The translations under genes were made by a program, and so were the position numbers. The notes under the pieces are model-generated. The model saw only the letters and a program-made list of their open reading frames with translations. It was not told where the DNA came from and made no database searches. From Thalassobacillus devorans (GTDB lineage: Bacteria > Bacillota > Bacilli > Bacillales > Halobacillaceae), in NCBI RefSeq assembly GCF_011761345.1, contig NZ_JAASRY010000006.1, positions 124,001 to 188,000 of the forward strand: a stretch of 64,000 bases of DNA, in the 5' to 3' direction. Positions 26,884 through 34,657 of the stretch are shown here, one piece after another. The first letter of the stretch is position 1; the number at the start of each line of letters is the position of its first letter.

Positions 26884-27261
26884 TCATTCGACTCGTATCG
26901 TTGAACTGGTGGTAACTGTATAAGGAATCGAGGCATTGCCAAGCGGCTGTAAAAGGGTTTCCGGATAGGTTAACGTCACCTTTACATAGTCCCCGGAACT
27001 GCGCTCGGCTGCTGTCGGCGTTACTAAGACATTCAGCTTGGCAGGATCTCCTGCATGGAATCGCTCGACTGCATACGATTCAATCGCTTCATCTCCCTGT
27101 CCCAGTCCGCCCAGACGGACAGCTTCCTGAGCGACAAGCTCCATTTGCAGGTGGGTATACAGCACCCGGCCAAAATCAAAGATTCCAACCACCAATAGGA
27201 GAAGGACCGGAAGGACAAGCGCAAATTCCACAAGTGACTGCCCGTCCTCTTTCCTTACCAT
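26884..27261 (-). CDS. tadE: TadE-family pseudopilin
   Basis: 125 residues. The start MVRKEDGQSLVEFALVLPVL has the TadE pre-pseudopilin signature: a glycine (G7) before the hydrophobic helix with the Glu at +5 (QSLVEF), which is the cleavage and assembly feature for the prepilin peptidase encoded next door. The rest is periplasmic-type beta-rich. It overlaps the peptidase gene by 7 nt and abuts the TadG-like gene. Confidence 0.88.
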   Translation of the reverse strand: MVRKEDGQSLVEFALVLPVLLLLVVGIFDFGRVLYTHLQMELVAQEAVRLGGLGQGDEAIESYAVERFHAGDPAKLNVLVTPTAAERSSGDYVKVTLTYPETLLQPLGNASIPYTVTTSSTIRVE

Positions 27262-27764
27262 GGCAGAAGGGTCCCTTCTATGGCCATCCCCACTACCGCT
27301 CCGAGAGCGATCGCTACGCCGTATGGATAGGTAGCCGTCAGGGATCCTCTAGAAATGCCGCCAGGAAGTTTGACGCCGCCTCTTAAACTGGCAAAATAGT
27401 AAAGAATCGATTTAAATATTCCCCTCCGGAAGACGATAATCAGCACTGCCATCAAAGCGCCGATTAAAGCGATATAAAGGAACGACTGAAACACAAAAGC
27501 TCCCCCTTTGATCGCTCCGATCAGTCCAAGCAGCTTTACATCCCCCGCGCCCATTCCCCCGAGGAAATATGGAATCAGTAGAATGCTGAAGCCAATCAAA
27601 AAACCAAGGAAAGAATGGCTGATCCCTGTCCATCCGCTGACTGCGAAATGGAAGATGAATGTAAACAGTAAGGCAGGGTAAATCACCTTGTTATAGATTT
27701 TTCTATTTTTAATATCTGTGATGACACAGATTAATAGAATGATAAGCAAGAAAACATCCAGCAT
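27255..27764 (-). CDS. tadV: Prepilin peptidase TadV/CpaA (A24 family)
   Basis: About 169 residues, polytopic. The two catalytic aspartates of A24 aspartyl peptidases are visible: D in CVITDIKNRKIYN near 17 and GMGAGDVKLLG (GxGD) near 72. It would process the Flp prepilin and TadE. ATG 27764 is chosen because AAAGGA precedes it by a normal gap, whereas the ATG three codons upstream overlaps that site. Confidence 0.9.
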   Translation of the reverse strand: MLDVFLLIILLICVITDIKNRKIYNKVIYPALLFTFIFHFAVSGWTGISHSFLGFLIGFSILLIPYFLGGMGAGDVKLLGLIGAIKGGAFVFQSFLYIALIGALMAVLIIVFRRGIFKSILYYFASLRGGVKLPGGISRGSLTATYPYGVAIALGAVVGMAIEGTLLPW

Positions 27765-27839
27765 AACGGCCATCCTTTCATTCGTTTTTTGATAGATTTA
27801 CTAGAAAGGACCCTATAAGATAGGGTCCCCAAAGTTTAA

Positions 27840-28022
27840 TTAAACATCTCCACCAACAGTAGGGATTTTATCCTTAAGACCATTAAATAAGTCATTAATA
27901 CTACCACCCAAAAACCCTAAAGCACCAATTACCACGACAGCGATAAGACCCAAAATCAAACCGTATTCTGTCATCCCTTGACCTTCTTCTTCAATAAACA
28001 AACCTTTAAACATTTCTAACAT
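27840..28022 (-). CDS. flp: Flp-type major pilin
   Basis: A 60-residue prepilin. The leader MLEMFKGLFIEEEG is cut after G14, leaving QGMTEYGLILGLIAVVVIGA with the Flp-family Glu-Tyr at +5/+6 and one hydrophobic helix. A C-terminal tail of about 20 residues (NDLFNGLKDKIPTVGGDV) would be surface-exposed. It precedes the assembly genes by about 75 nt, and a modest hairpin between them (GGACCCTA/TAGGGTCC near 27808) could raise pilin mRNA over downstream genes. Confidence 0.93.
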   Translation of the reverse strand: MLEMFKGLFIEEEGQGMTEYGLILGLIAVVVIGALGFLGGSINDLFNGLKDKIPTVGGDV

Positions 28023-28060
28023 GTGAACCTCTCCTTTTATATAAATGTATAATGACTAAC

Positions 28061-28432
28061 CTACTCAACAGCACGCTTGCTCAACTTCTCTTCTACAAAA
28101 GTCACGGTTTGTCCAACTGCGACCTCGGTCTGGGCGATTTTCCTGGCTGGCAGCTCGATAACAGAGTGTCCACCAGAGAAACGCTTCCCCACTTTTCCCG
28201 GCTGAAGATTTTCTTCGATGCCTATGACCCTATTGCTCTGATCCAGGTACAGGACATCGATCGGAAACTTCATGAAGAAGGTATGGATCGATGGACAAGG
28301 GATAATATGAAGAGCGAAATCATCCGGGATGCTTTTTCTCCCCATCAGCCCTTTGAATCTCAGCCAAAACTTATCAGCTCTTGTTACATTTTCAGCGATT
28401 AACTGGTTCGTATCGAGATTGATTACTGCCAT
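28061..28432 (-). CDS. DUF192 protein heading the tad operon
   Basis: A 123-residue DUF192 (UPF0127) protein. Diagnostic segments are RFKGLMGRK, HTFFMKFPIDVLYLD and IGIEENLQPGK. No signal peptide is present, unlike most DUF192 proteins, which are exported. The fold is a small beta barrel of unknown function. It ends about 38 nt before flp, so it is probably the first gene of the pilus operon; DUF192 genes recur beside Tad loci in Gram-positives (general knowledge, not checked). Confidence 0.85.
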   Translation of the reverse strand: MAVINLDTNQLIAENVTRADKFWLRFKGLMGRKSIPDDFALHIIPCPSIHTFFMKFPIDVLYLDQSNRVIGIEENLQPGKVGKRFSGGHSVIELPARKIAQTEVAVGQTVTFVEEKLSKRAVE

Positions 28433-28516
28433 GCCATTTCACCTCCAGCTTGTATCCGGTGTTGAGCTTCGTAAGAACAACTTACAAGCTTTATTATGCA
28501 ATGTTTCGACAGGAAA

Positions 28517-28541
28517 ACATATCCCCCGCCATTCCTGTTAT
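28517..28541 (-). promoter_or_regulatory. Shared promoter-region motif, tad operon copy
   Basis: The minus strand reads GGAATGGCGGGGGATATGT about 85 nt before the DUF192 start. A matching GAATGGTAGGGGATATGT lies about 90 nt before the KaiC-like gene (32644-32664). The similarity in sequence and distance suggests a shared promoter or operator. Sigma factor or regulator unknown. Confidence 0.4.
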
Positions 28542-28614
28542 CAAGATTCCTGTCTAATAAGAATCCATTCCTATTCCTATCCTATCCCACCCCCTCCTTC
28601 CTATAGGAATTCCT

Positions 28615-28692
28615 GGTTCATTAGAAAAACCTGGCTTGTCGCCAAGTACTTATAGTGAAAACCTTAGTCTTTTCTTATACTTTAATCCTTTA
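28615..28692. repeat. Second dispersed repeat family, copy 1
   Basis: The minus strand carries AAAGTATAAGAAAAGACTAAG, then CACTATAAGTACTTGGC, a GGCGACAAGCC hairpin and TTTTTCTAAT. A clearly homologous sequence is on the plus strand at 56752-56822. Both contain an inner CTTGGC/GCCAAG-type hairpin. No coding capacity. Confidence 0.7.
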
Positions 28693-28721
28693 ATAAGTTA
28701 ATTTTTTAAAGTGAAATAAAA

Positions 28722-28743
28722 ACCTCCCGAAATGGGAGGTTCA
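28722..28743 (-). terminator. Terminator of the kaiC-luxR operon
   Basis: AACCTCCC pairs with GGGAGGTT around a 5-nt loop, followed by a T-rich tail; it starts within the last codon region of the regulator gene. Confidence 0.85.
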
Positions 28744-30864
28744 TCGATTACTGTGCTGATATTTCAGTTGGTAGACCTTCGATATGGCATGCGCCCGGTC
28801 AGGCACTTCGAGTTTCTGGAAAATCTTTGTCACATGGTTTTTCACCGTATGACCGCTGATATACAATTCTTCCGCAATTTCTTTATTATTCAAACCCTGG
28901 ATGACTAATTCCAAAACCTCATGCTCACGCGGTGACAGGCTCATTTGCTCTTTCACCGTACTGTCTGCCACCATCAATTCCGGCGGGGAGCTAATCCCTT
29001 CCCGGAGTGTGAATTCCTGCTCTGATACTTGCCTTTCTTTTAAAAAGGTACGAAACTCTTCCACAATTCCCTCTTCGCTTTGCACCTCTGCCTCCCAGTT
29101 TTCCGGATGTCTTTCATAGGCAAGGCCCAACGCTACTACCTGACTGCCGATGCTGACTTCATCCCATGCGGGACTTTCTTTATTGTCCAGCAGCTCCAGC
29201 CCCTCTTTGACCATATCTGACACCTTATTGTCCCCTAATATATCCTTAAGAAAAGAAGGGGAATAATAAGAGAGCTGGCAGGCGGTAACAATATCTTTCA
29301 CCATCGGAGCAGGCAGCCCTATTTTCTGAGCAAATTCTCCAGCCAGTGCTGCCGTTGTGTCCGCTTTGTCAAAAGCCTCCTTATTAAACTGCTCAATCGC
29401 ACGAAACAAGGCCTCCGCCTGTCCTGCTGTACTTTCTGATTCCTGGTTCTGCTTTGCCAATTGCAATGATATTGCCCCAATGATCGCCAGAGTTTCCAAA
29501 AATGTCCTTTGCTCTTTTAATTGCTGCTCTGTGCCTTCTCCTATTCCCACGCACAGAACACCAAGCAGTTCCTGTTTGTGAAAAAGCGGACATTCGATTA
29601 CCTCCGTTCCCCAACTGGTATCATACAATTGTGCTTCTGTGCCAGTATCTGACCTTTCTGTGTAATAGCGTTTGATAACGTCCCTTACATATACCTCCAT
29701 ACTGGCAGGTATATTTCCGCGGGAAACCAGCTGAACTTTATCGCTTTCCTCATCTTTCAAAATTACGCTGGTAAATGGGCCCTCTGCAAGATTCAAGCTT
29801 ATATCGACAAGAATATAAAGAATCCTTTTCACCTCAGGGGTAGCAGCCATAAGCTTACAGATCTCAATCAGTGACGATAGTCTATTTAACTGGTGGTTAT
29901 TTTCTTTCTGCAAATCATACGTATATAAACCTGCCTCCAGCATAGAAGCGATAAATTGCCCTGCGTCCATTGCCTGCCTTGATACTCCGGTTACAGACAC
30001 ACTGCCTCCAAATACTACAGCAGTAGTGCCATCATGACGTTGGACAGGATGACAGATAATGGTTTTAGGATAAAAGTTACGCCTGTGGAAGAAAAAAGAT
30101 CTAGGGTTATTTTCAATGTCCTCCCAATAGTACGCCTCTTTAGTTATAGCGACTCTGCCAAGGAACCCCTCACCAGGTGCAAACAGAGATCCAGGCAGAT
30201 TTTGAACTTCTTTTCCCGCTACATTAGTGATACTATATTGCTCTTCATCCTGCGTTTCTGCTATTCCGAGAAAATCATAATCTTTCCGCTCTGATAGAAA
30301 AAGTTCAAAAAGCCCTTGAATGTCGGGCTTTTCTAATCCTGTTCTTTTTTGTAACAAAGGTAATTGCCATCCAAAACCGCTGCTTCTGCTTTCTTCTTTA
30401 AGTAATGCCTGGACAAGGCCGGAGAGCCTTGTACTTCTGAGGATCCACCAGTCCTTATTATCTGGTTTGACTGCAGGAGCTTCTGAAAGCATTTCTTCCC
30501 AGTTGGTTTCCGTTCCGTAGCGGTTATTCAATTGTCCCAGTGTGAGCAAGTCGTTTCCTTCTTCTGCTAACACTCCAGCCCAAATCAGGTATTCCTGTCC
30601 ATCCTCTCCGCTTATGGGAATAACCAAAAAATATATTCCAGGAAGAATATCATAAAATGCCGGCTTTGTTACATCCCACTTCCAAACTGCAGCTTCCTGG
30701 ATATGACCCCAGAGGTCTCCTTTATCCAGGAGGTGGTTGCACAAAACATTATCACCCGTAATGGAAGATAAGCGCTCTCCATTTTCATCTGTCATCAAAA
30801 TAGTTAGTCCAAACCGCTCCGCATAAACCTGCTGTAACTCTTCTAAAAGCTCGGATTGTTGCAT
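28741..30864 (-). CDS. Multidomain GAF-LuxR transcriptional regulator
   Basis: 707 residues. The C-terminus is a LuxR/NarL helix-turn-helix (LSPREHEVLELVIQGLNNKE then IAEELYISGHTVKNHVTKIF, about 640-695). Upstream are two GAF-like regions (about 185-300, with GFLGRVAITKEAYYWEDI; and about 320-470, with ECPLFHKQELLGVLCVGIG). An N-terminal PocR-like sensory domain (about 1-130: FGLTILMTDENGERLSS, YFLVIPISG) and a helical region near 490-600 complete it. No receiver domain, so it probably senses a ligand directly. It overlaps the preceding 85-residue gene by one base. The tad operon begins about 310 nt downstream. Confidence 0.85.
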   Translation of the reverse strand: MQQSELLEELQQVYAERFGLTILMTDENGERLSSITGDNVLCNHLLDKGDLWGHIQEAAVWKWDVTKPAFYDILPGIYFLVIPISGEDGQEYLIWAGVLAEEGNDLLTLGQLNNRYGTETNWEEMLSEAPAVKPDNKDWWILRSTRLSGLVQALLKEESRSSGFGWQLPLLQKRTGLEKPDIQGLFELFLSERKDYDFLGIAETQDEEQYSITNVAGKEVQNLPGSLFAPGEGFLGRVAITKEAYYWEDIENNPRSFFFHRRNFYPKTIICHPVQRHDGTTAVVFGGSVSVTGVSRQAMDAGQFIASMLEAGLYTYDLQKENNHQLNRLSSLIEICKLMAATPEVKRILYILVDISLNLAEGPFTSVILKDEESDKVQLVSRGNIPASMEVYVRDVIKRYYTERSDTGTEAQLYDTSWGTEVIECPLFHKQELLGVLCVGIGEGTEQQLKEQRTFLETLAIIGAISLQLAKQNQESESTAGQAEALFRAIEQFNKEAFDKADTTAALAGEFAQKIGLPAPMVKDIVTACQLSYYSPSFLKDILGDNKVSDMVKEGLELLDNKESPAWDEVSIGSQVVALGLAYERHPENWEAEVQSEEGIVEEFRTFLKERQVSEQEFTLREGISSPPELMVADSTVKEQMSLSPREHEVLELVIQGLNNKEIAEELYISGHTVKNHVTKIFQKLEVPDRAHAISKVYQLKYQHSNR

Positions 30865-31121
30865 TATGGGCTCTCCAATGTATCTGGAATATTCATTTCA
30901 GTAATAACCATAGGTTCGTTATAGCGGTATAAGGACTTAGGTTCTTTCCCTGTTTTGCGGATGATTCCTTGTTGAACTAATAGTTCCAGTACTGGTTGAA
31001 GGTCTTCTTTTCTTCTCCCTAATCTGTTTTCCAATCCAGCTAATGATTCAATCATGTATGGATTGGACTGGAAGAACATCGTACATTCCATCTGAAGCGG
31101 CAAAGCCTCTTTTTTCTCCAT
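30864..31121 (-). CDS. Small winged-helix-like protein between kaiC and luxR genes (85 aa)
   Basis: 85 residues, soluble. The middle part (YMIESLAGLENRLGRRKEDL, then QPVLELLVQQGIIRK) has the look of a winged-helix DNA-binding or adaptor domain, with a short strand pair after it (SLYRYNEP). No named family is recognised. It lies 11 nt after the KaiC-like gene and its stop overlaps the regulator start, so the three are translated together and probably act together. Confidence 0.7.
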   Translation of the reverse strand: MEKKEALPLQMECTMFFQSNPYMIESLAGLENRLGRRKEDLQPVLELLVQQGIIRKTGKEPKSLYRYNEPMVITEMNIPDTLESP

Positions 31122-31132
31122 CGTTTTCCCCC

Positions 31133-32554
31133 CTATATCAAGCGGATAAACGGGTGCTCTTTCATACTCTCAAGTAGATAAGGTTCGGACAGCTGCCCAT
31201 TAGATGCCTTGGTAACCTGCAGGTATTGATTCGACCCATCAACCCATGTCTTAAATACACCATTCGTGGTACGTTCCAGGAAAGAAGCCACCTGTTCTCC
31301 TACTTCTTTGAAATTGCATAATACCAGTACCGTCATCCCAAGCGACCTTGCAAAGGCAGCTTCTTTCGCAAACGAACTTAGTACATAATCAGTTCCCCGC
31401 TCCGTGATAATCGTATTCAAATCATAATAAACAAACCATTCTTTTTCTCCCTCGTGGAGTAAGGGATAACACTGATTCTTTAAAAATTGATTGTAGTCTT
31501 CATTAGATAATTGATCCACATAGAAAACGGAGTTCTCCCAGCCAGCAGGTACAGAACGACGATAATGCTCGATAAAGTGAATCTGCTGCTCTCTGACCAT
31601 TTCTTCCAGCTCAATATGATGATGATAAAGAAGCCTATTTAAATCATCTAGCGTCTGAGTGCTTGAAAGTACCGCCAACAGGTTGTCCCCGGCTCTGAAT
31701 CGTTCAGAAAGGATGGATCCGATTACGGGCATATAATTGGCACGGCTGTTGGTGTCAAGCATGTAGACTGCTCCCCGGTCCACTCCGCCATCAAGCAGGC
31801 GATCAAGCCCGTGAATACCTGTAGAAACTTTTTCTGCCTTTACCTTCTTATGCTCGGCAACGGTTTGAGCAGCAATCATTGGATATAGCCCACGCTCCGT
31901 TATCCTATAAGTATGTTCTCCCTCTATAATTCGCGTCCCCCGCATTTTGACCACTTCCAGCGTTCGCTTCCTGAATACATCTAAATGCTTACGGACACTC
32001 AGCCGTATTACACCATCGACAATAAAATAGGAATCAGGGACATGGCTTATGTCCAAGTTAGATCGTTCCTGAATCAACAAAGAAGCCAAACCGAACTTCC
32101 GCAAAATATTACGCAGCTGATACAATAACCGGCGCTCATCGAAACCATCTGCTTCCGCAAAGTAACGGAACAGGCTGATGCTGTCGATTACTATTCGCTT
32201 GCACCCTATTTCTTTGATCATTTGTTCCATAAGCCCTTCAGGCTCCATCATCTGATCCATAAATATATCGGGTGACACACCTACAACCCTTAGCTTGTCT
32301 GCTTCCTCCATCTTCCTTAGATCCCATCCAAATGACGATTTTACATCACTATAGATTTGATCAGGAAATTCTTCAAATGTGATCAATATCCCAGATTCAT
32401 CCTCCTGCATGATTCCTTCATACAGAAACTGTACACCCAGCGTCGTTTTACCTGTTCCCGGTGCTCCATCAATAATGACAGTAGATTTTGCGGGTATTCC
32501 CCCGGATAAAATAGTATCCAGTCCATCAATACCTGTTGTAATCTGTTTTTGCAT
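31133..32554 (-). CDS. KaiC-like RecA-superfamily ATPase with a degenerate second domain
   Basis: 473 residues in two KaiC-type domains. The first has an intact Walker A (GAPGTGKTT, residues 30-38), catalytic glutamates (ITFEEFP) and Walker B (RIVIDSISLF). The second begins STGIHGLDRLLDGGV near 235, but where Walker A should be it reads DTNSRANYMP, so it probably does not hydrolyse ATP. Cyanobacterial KaiC is about 519 residues with two active loops; no kaiA or kaiB is nearby. Archaeal KaiC homologues regulate archaella and signalling. Its linkage to a LuxR regulator upstream of pilus genes suggests control of surface appendages (inference). Confidence 0.88.
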   Translation of the reverse strand: MQKQITTGIDGLDTILSGGIPAKSTVIIDGAPGTGKTTLGVQFLYEGIMQEDESGILITFEEFPDQIYSDVKSSFGWDLRKMEEADKLRVVGVSPDIFMDQMMEPEGLMEQMIKEIGCKRIVIDSISLFRYFAEADGFDERRLLYQLRNILRKFGLASLLIQERSNLDISHVPDSYFIVDGVIRLSVRKHLDVFRKRTLEVVKMRGTRIIEGEHTYRITERGLYPMIAAQTVAEHKKVKAEKVSTGIHGLDRLLDGGVDRGAVYMLDTNSRANYMPVIGSILSERFRAGDNLLAVLSSTQTLDDLNRLLYHHHIELEEMVREQQIHFIEHYRRSVPAGWENSVFYVDQLSNEDYNQFLKNQCYPLLHEGEKEWFVYYDLNTIITERGTDYVLSSFAKEAAFARSLGMTVLVLCNFKEVGEQVASFLERTTNGVFKTWVDGSNQYLQVTKASNGQLSEPYLLESMKEHPFIRLI

Positions 32555-32643
32555 CGGTTCACCTACTCCATCTATCTTTGTATTTCTGCTCTCTGATTAT
32601 ATGGAAAGGTGTCTATTTCATCTTAACTGACCCCCATTAAGAT

Positions 32644-32664
32644 ACATATCCCCTACCATTCTTA
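32644..32664 (-). promoter_or_regulatory. Shared promoter-region motif, KaiC operon copy
   Basis: The minus strand reads AAGAATGGTAGGGGATATGT about 90 nt before the KaiC-like start, matching the copy upstream of the tad operon. See the finding on this pair. Confidence 0.4.
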
Positions 32665-32942
32665 TTTGTTATAACTAGGAGCAGATTTGTTGGTTTATGT
32701 AAGAGGACATACTTGGCCTATCAGCCGTCCCCGTTGTTCCCTCTTCCTCGCTATTAAACTCATACCCTTCTCTTTTACTGTAAATCGGTACTTTCGTTTC
32801 AAATAAATCAAGACTTTTCTCTTATTTTAGTGTTGTTTCGACATCATCTGATCAAGAAATCCTGCTTGTCACCATCCCTTTAATATAGACTTAGCATTTC
32901 ATCCAAAGTTAAAGTTAATTTTCTTTATGTACCTGAAAATAC

Positions 32943-32980
32943 AAAAGGACTCCCCTGGATGTAGGAATGGAGTCCTTTTG
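32943..32980 (-). terminator. Terminator of the nprR-like/pheromone unit
   Basis: CAAAAGGACTCC pairs with GGAGTCCTTTTG; a T-rich stretch follows on the minus strand. Confidence 0.85.
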
Positions 32981-32990
32981 CCGCTAAGTA

Positions 32991-33128
32991 TCAATACTCT
33001 GGATGATCTTCATCGGAGAAGTTAGGAGTCTCAGGGGTATAGGCTGCGCTGTCAGTCATTGGGGTACCATAAACCGCTGCGGTGCTGACGATTAAGAGTA
33101 ATAACACTTTCAATAGTCCTTTTTTCAA
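32991..33128 (-). CDS. Putative secreted signalling pro-peptide (NprX-like), 45 aa
   Basis: A TTG start at 33128 opens a 45-codon frame. The product has a short export signal (MKKGLLKVLLLLIVSTAAVY) and a polar, acidic C-terminal part (TDSAAYTPETPNFSDEDHPEY). The start overlaps the stop of the RRNPP regulator gene (TTGA), and AAGGAGGTG lies 7 nt upstream inside that gene. A terminator follows the stop by 10 nt. Size, signal and overlap match pro-pheromones of the NprX/PapR type. The mature peptide is probably taken from the C-terminal region, but the sequence does not show which residues. Confidence 0.75.
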   Translation of the reverse strand: MKKGLLKVLLLLIVSTAAVYGTPMTDSAAYTPETPNFSDEDHPEY

Positions 33129-34411
33129 CTGATTTCACCTCCTTGATTTAATATTAATTTGTAAAACCCATTCGCTTTTTTATAATGAAAATTTTCTTCA
33201 TAATAGAGAGCGGCTTTTTGGCAATAGCGATTTATACTTTTTTTATCATTTACTTTCAAAAAGTAAGGCAGCGCGATGTCATTGATATATTGATAGTAAT
33301 CATCGCCTTCCCCCGCTAACTCCAGTTTTTTCAGCTTGAATTGGATCGTCGTATCCGGCTCATGATCATCGTTTTCAAGCACTTCATCGACCCATGCCAT
33401 GGCCTGTCCGGTTTCTCCGCGCTGTTGATGGGCATGGATGACGCGAAGTACGGTGCTATAGTACCCTTTGCTGTATTCCTTCTTAATTTCCAACGCTTTG
33501 TAATAGTAACGCAGCGCTGCCTCCAGTTCCCCTTTTTCAGCATAAAGAAAACCGAGATTATGATATGTCTTTCCGACCAGCTGGGTATCGTTGATGGATT
33601 GACTGATACGAAGGATATCTTTGAAAACTTTCTCCGCACTGTCATACCTATTGATTCTCAAAAAGTTGATTCCCAGGATAACCTGACAGTCTACCCCCCG
33701 GTGGATGTTCATCGTCTGATCAAAATATCGTTTGGCAATTTGACTGTAGTAGATAGCAAGTGAGGAATGGCTGATGTGGCTATAGGTAAGCGCCAGGTGG
33801 TAAAGCAGTTCCGAATCATGGATACCTTGTTCTTTCGCGAATTCTTCAGCCTCATGAAGATTCAGGAGTCCATCCTTGTAATGCTGCTTCAAGCAATCTA
33901 TTAATCCTGAAAAGTAAAGATAATAGAAAGTCTGGTAACGATCCAGCTTATTTTCTTTAGCAGAAAGCTTTTGGAGGGACATTTCAGCCTGTAACGTGTC
34001 GTGTTTACGTATGAAATAACGAATAGCAATCAATTGGAACCAGATCGTCAAATCAGGATAATAGTGCAAAGGAAGAGATTTCAGTTTCTGATAATAACTT
34101 TCCATTTGGCTGTCATTTTTACTTGTTATACAGCTGTACCAATGTTCCATATCTTCCAAAACTTCCTGGACCCGTGATACCTGAGAGCGATAATCAACCG
34201 TCAGTTTTTCAAGGAGAAGGGAAACTGTCTCAGGATTGGGATCAGAAATCCGCTGATTCTCCAATTTGCTCAAATATGGGACGGAACATATGCCATGAGA
34301 AAGCTCGTTTTGGGTCAATCGTTGTTTCACACGCTCCAGATAAATAAGCTTTCCATAATCTACTTTTTGGTATTTATCTGTTAACTCCACGATACCCCTC
34401 CGATTATTCAA
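33125..34411 (-). CDS. RRNPP-family (NprR-like) peptide-responsive regulator
   Basis: 428 residues. An N-terminal HTH of XRE type (LERVKQRLTQNELSHGICSV, then YLSKLENQRISDP; residues 24-57) is followed by TPR repeats to the end (for example LVGKTYHNLGFLYAEKGELE near 282). Length matches NprR of the B. cereus group (about 423). Such regulators bind a re-imported oligopeptide in the TPR groove and switch protease, necrotrophy or competence genes. The pheromone gene overlaps its stop, and a secreted protease gene is divergent 246 nt away, which is the expected target. Confidence 0.88.
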   Translation of the reverse strand: MNNRRGIVELTDKYQKVDYGKLIYLERVKQRLTQNELSHGICSVPYLSKLENQRISDPNPETVSLLLEKLTVDYRSQVSRVQEVLEDMEHWYSCITSKNDSQMESYYQKLKSLPLHYYPDLTIWFQLIAIRYFIRKHDTLQAEMSLQKLSAKENKLDRYQTFYYLYFSGLIDCLKQHYKDGLLNLHEAEEFAKEQGIHDSELLYHLALTYSHISHSSLAIYYSQIAKRYFDQTMNIHRGVDCQVILGINFLRINRYDSAEKVFKDILRISQSINDTQLVGKTYHNLGFLYAEKGELEAALRYYYKALEIKKEYSKGYYSTVLRVIHAHQQRGETGQAMAWVDEVLENDDHEPDTTIQFKLKKLELAGEGDDYYQYINDIALPYFLKVNDKKSINRYCQKAALYYEENFHYKKANGFYKLILNQGGEIS

Positions 34412-34589
34412 TTGGTAGAAAAATGTCGATTTTTCCTTACTATCATTGTACCTAATCCATACAGATAAAAAATCAGAAGGTAGACTTATGTGTGTAGGTA
34501 TATAGGACTATTAATAGATTAAAATCACTTTCGAAAATCGTCTTCATTTCCCCTTTTGAGGCCCATGATGCTGCCGTTTTTTCTCAACA

Positions 34590-34606
34590 AGAATCTGCAG
34601 GATTCT
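34590..34606. promoter_or_regulatory. Inverted repeat, possible operator or leader hairpin
   Basis: AGAATC-TGCAG-GATTCT is a perfect 6-bp inverted repeat in the divergent region between regulator and protease, just before the SD-sequestering hairpin. It could be an operator for the NprR-like protein; this is inference only. Confidence 0.3.
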
Positions 34607-34656
34607 ACTTCCTCCTGCGTGAAGTTGTATAGTAACCCAAACAAAGGAGGAAGTAG
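34605..34656 (+). promoter_or_regulatory. Leader hairpin that sequesters the protease ribosome-binding site
   Basis: CTACTTCCTCC (34605-34615) is the exact complement of GGAGGAAGTAG (34646-34656), with one further T-A pair inside, so 12 bp enclose a 29-nt loop. The right arm is the Shine-Dalgarno sequence, ending one base before the ATG. In mRNA this would block ribosome access unless opened. Confidence 0.7.
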
Positions 34657-34657
34657 C

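Larger units (their letters stand above)
32555..32990. other. Gene-free stretch with two divergent-looking control regions
   Basis: No coding frame is supported here. It holds the KaiC-operon upstream region with the shared motif at 32644-32664, and the terminator of the peptide gene at 32943-32980. A GTTTCGACA followed by ATCAAGAAATCCTG near 32832 resembles GTTTCGACA and ATCAAGATTCCTG near 28503 upstream of the tad operon, but spacing differs. Confidence 0.5.
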
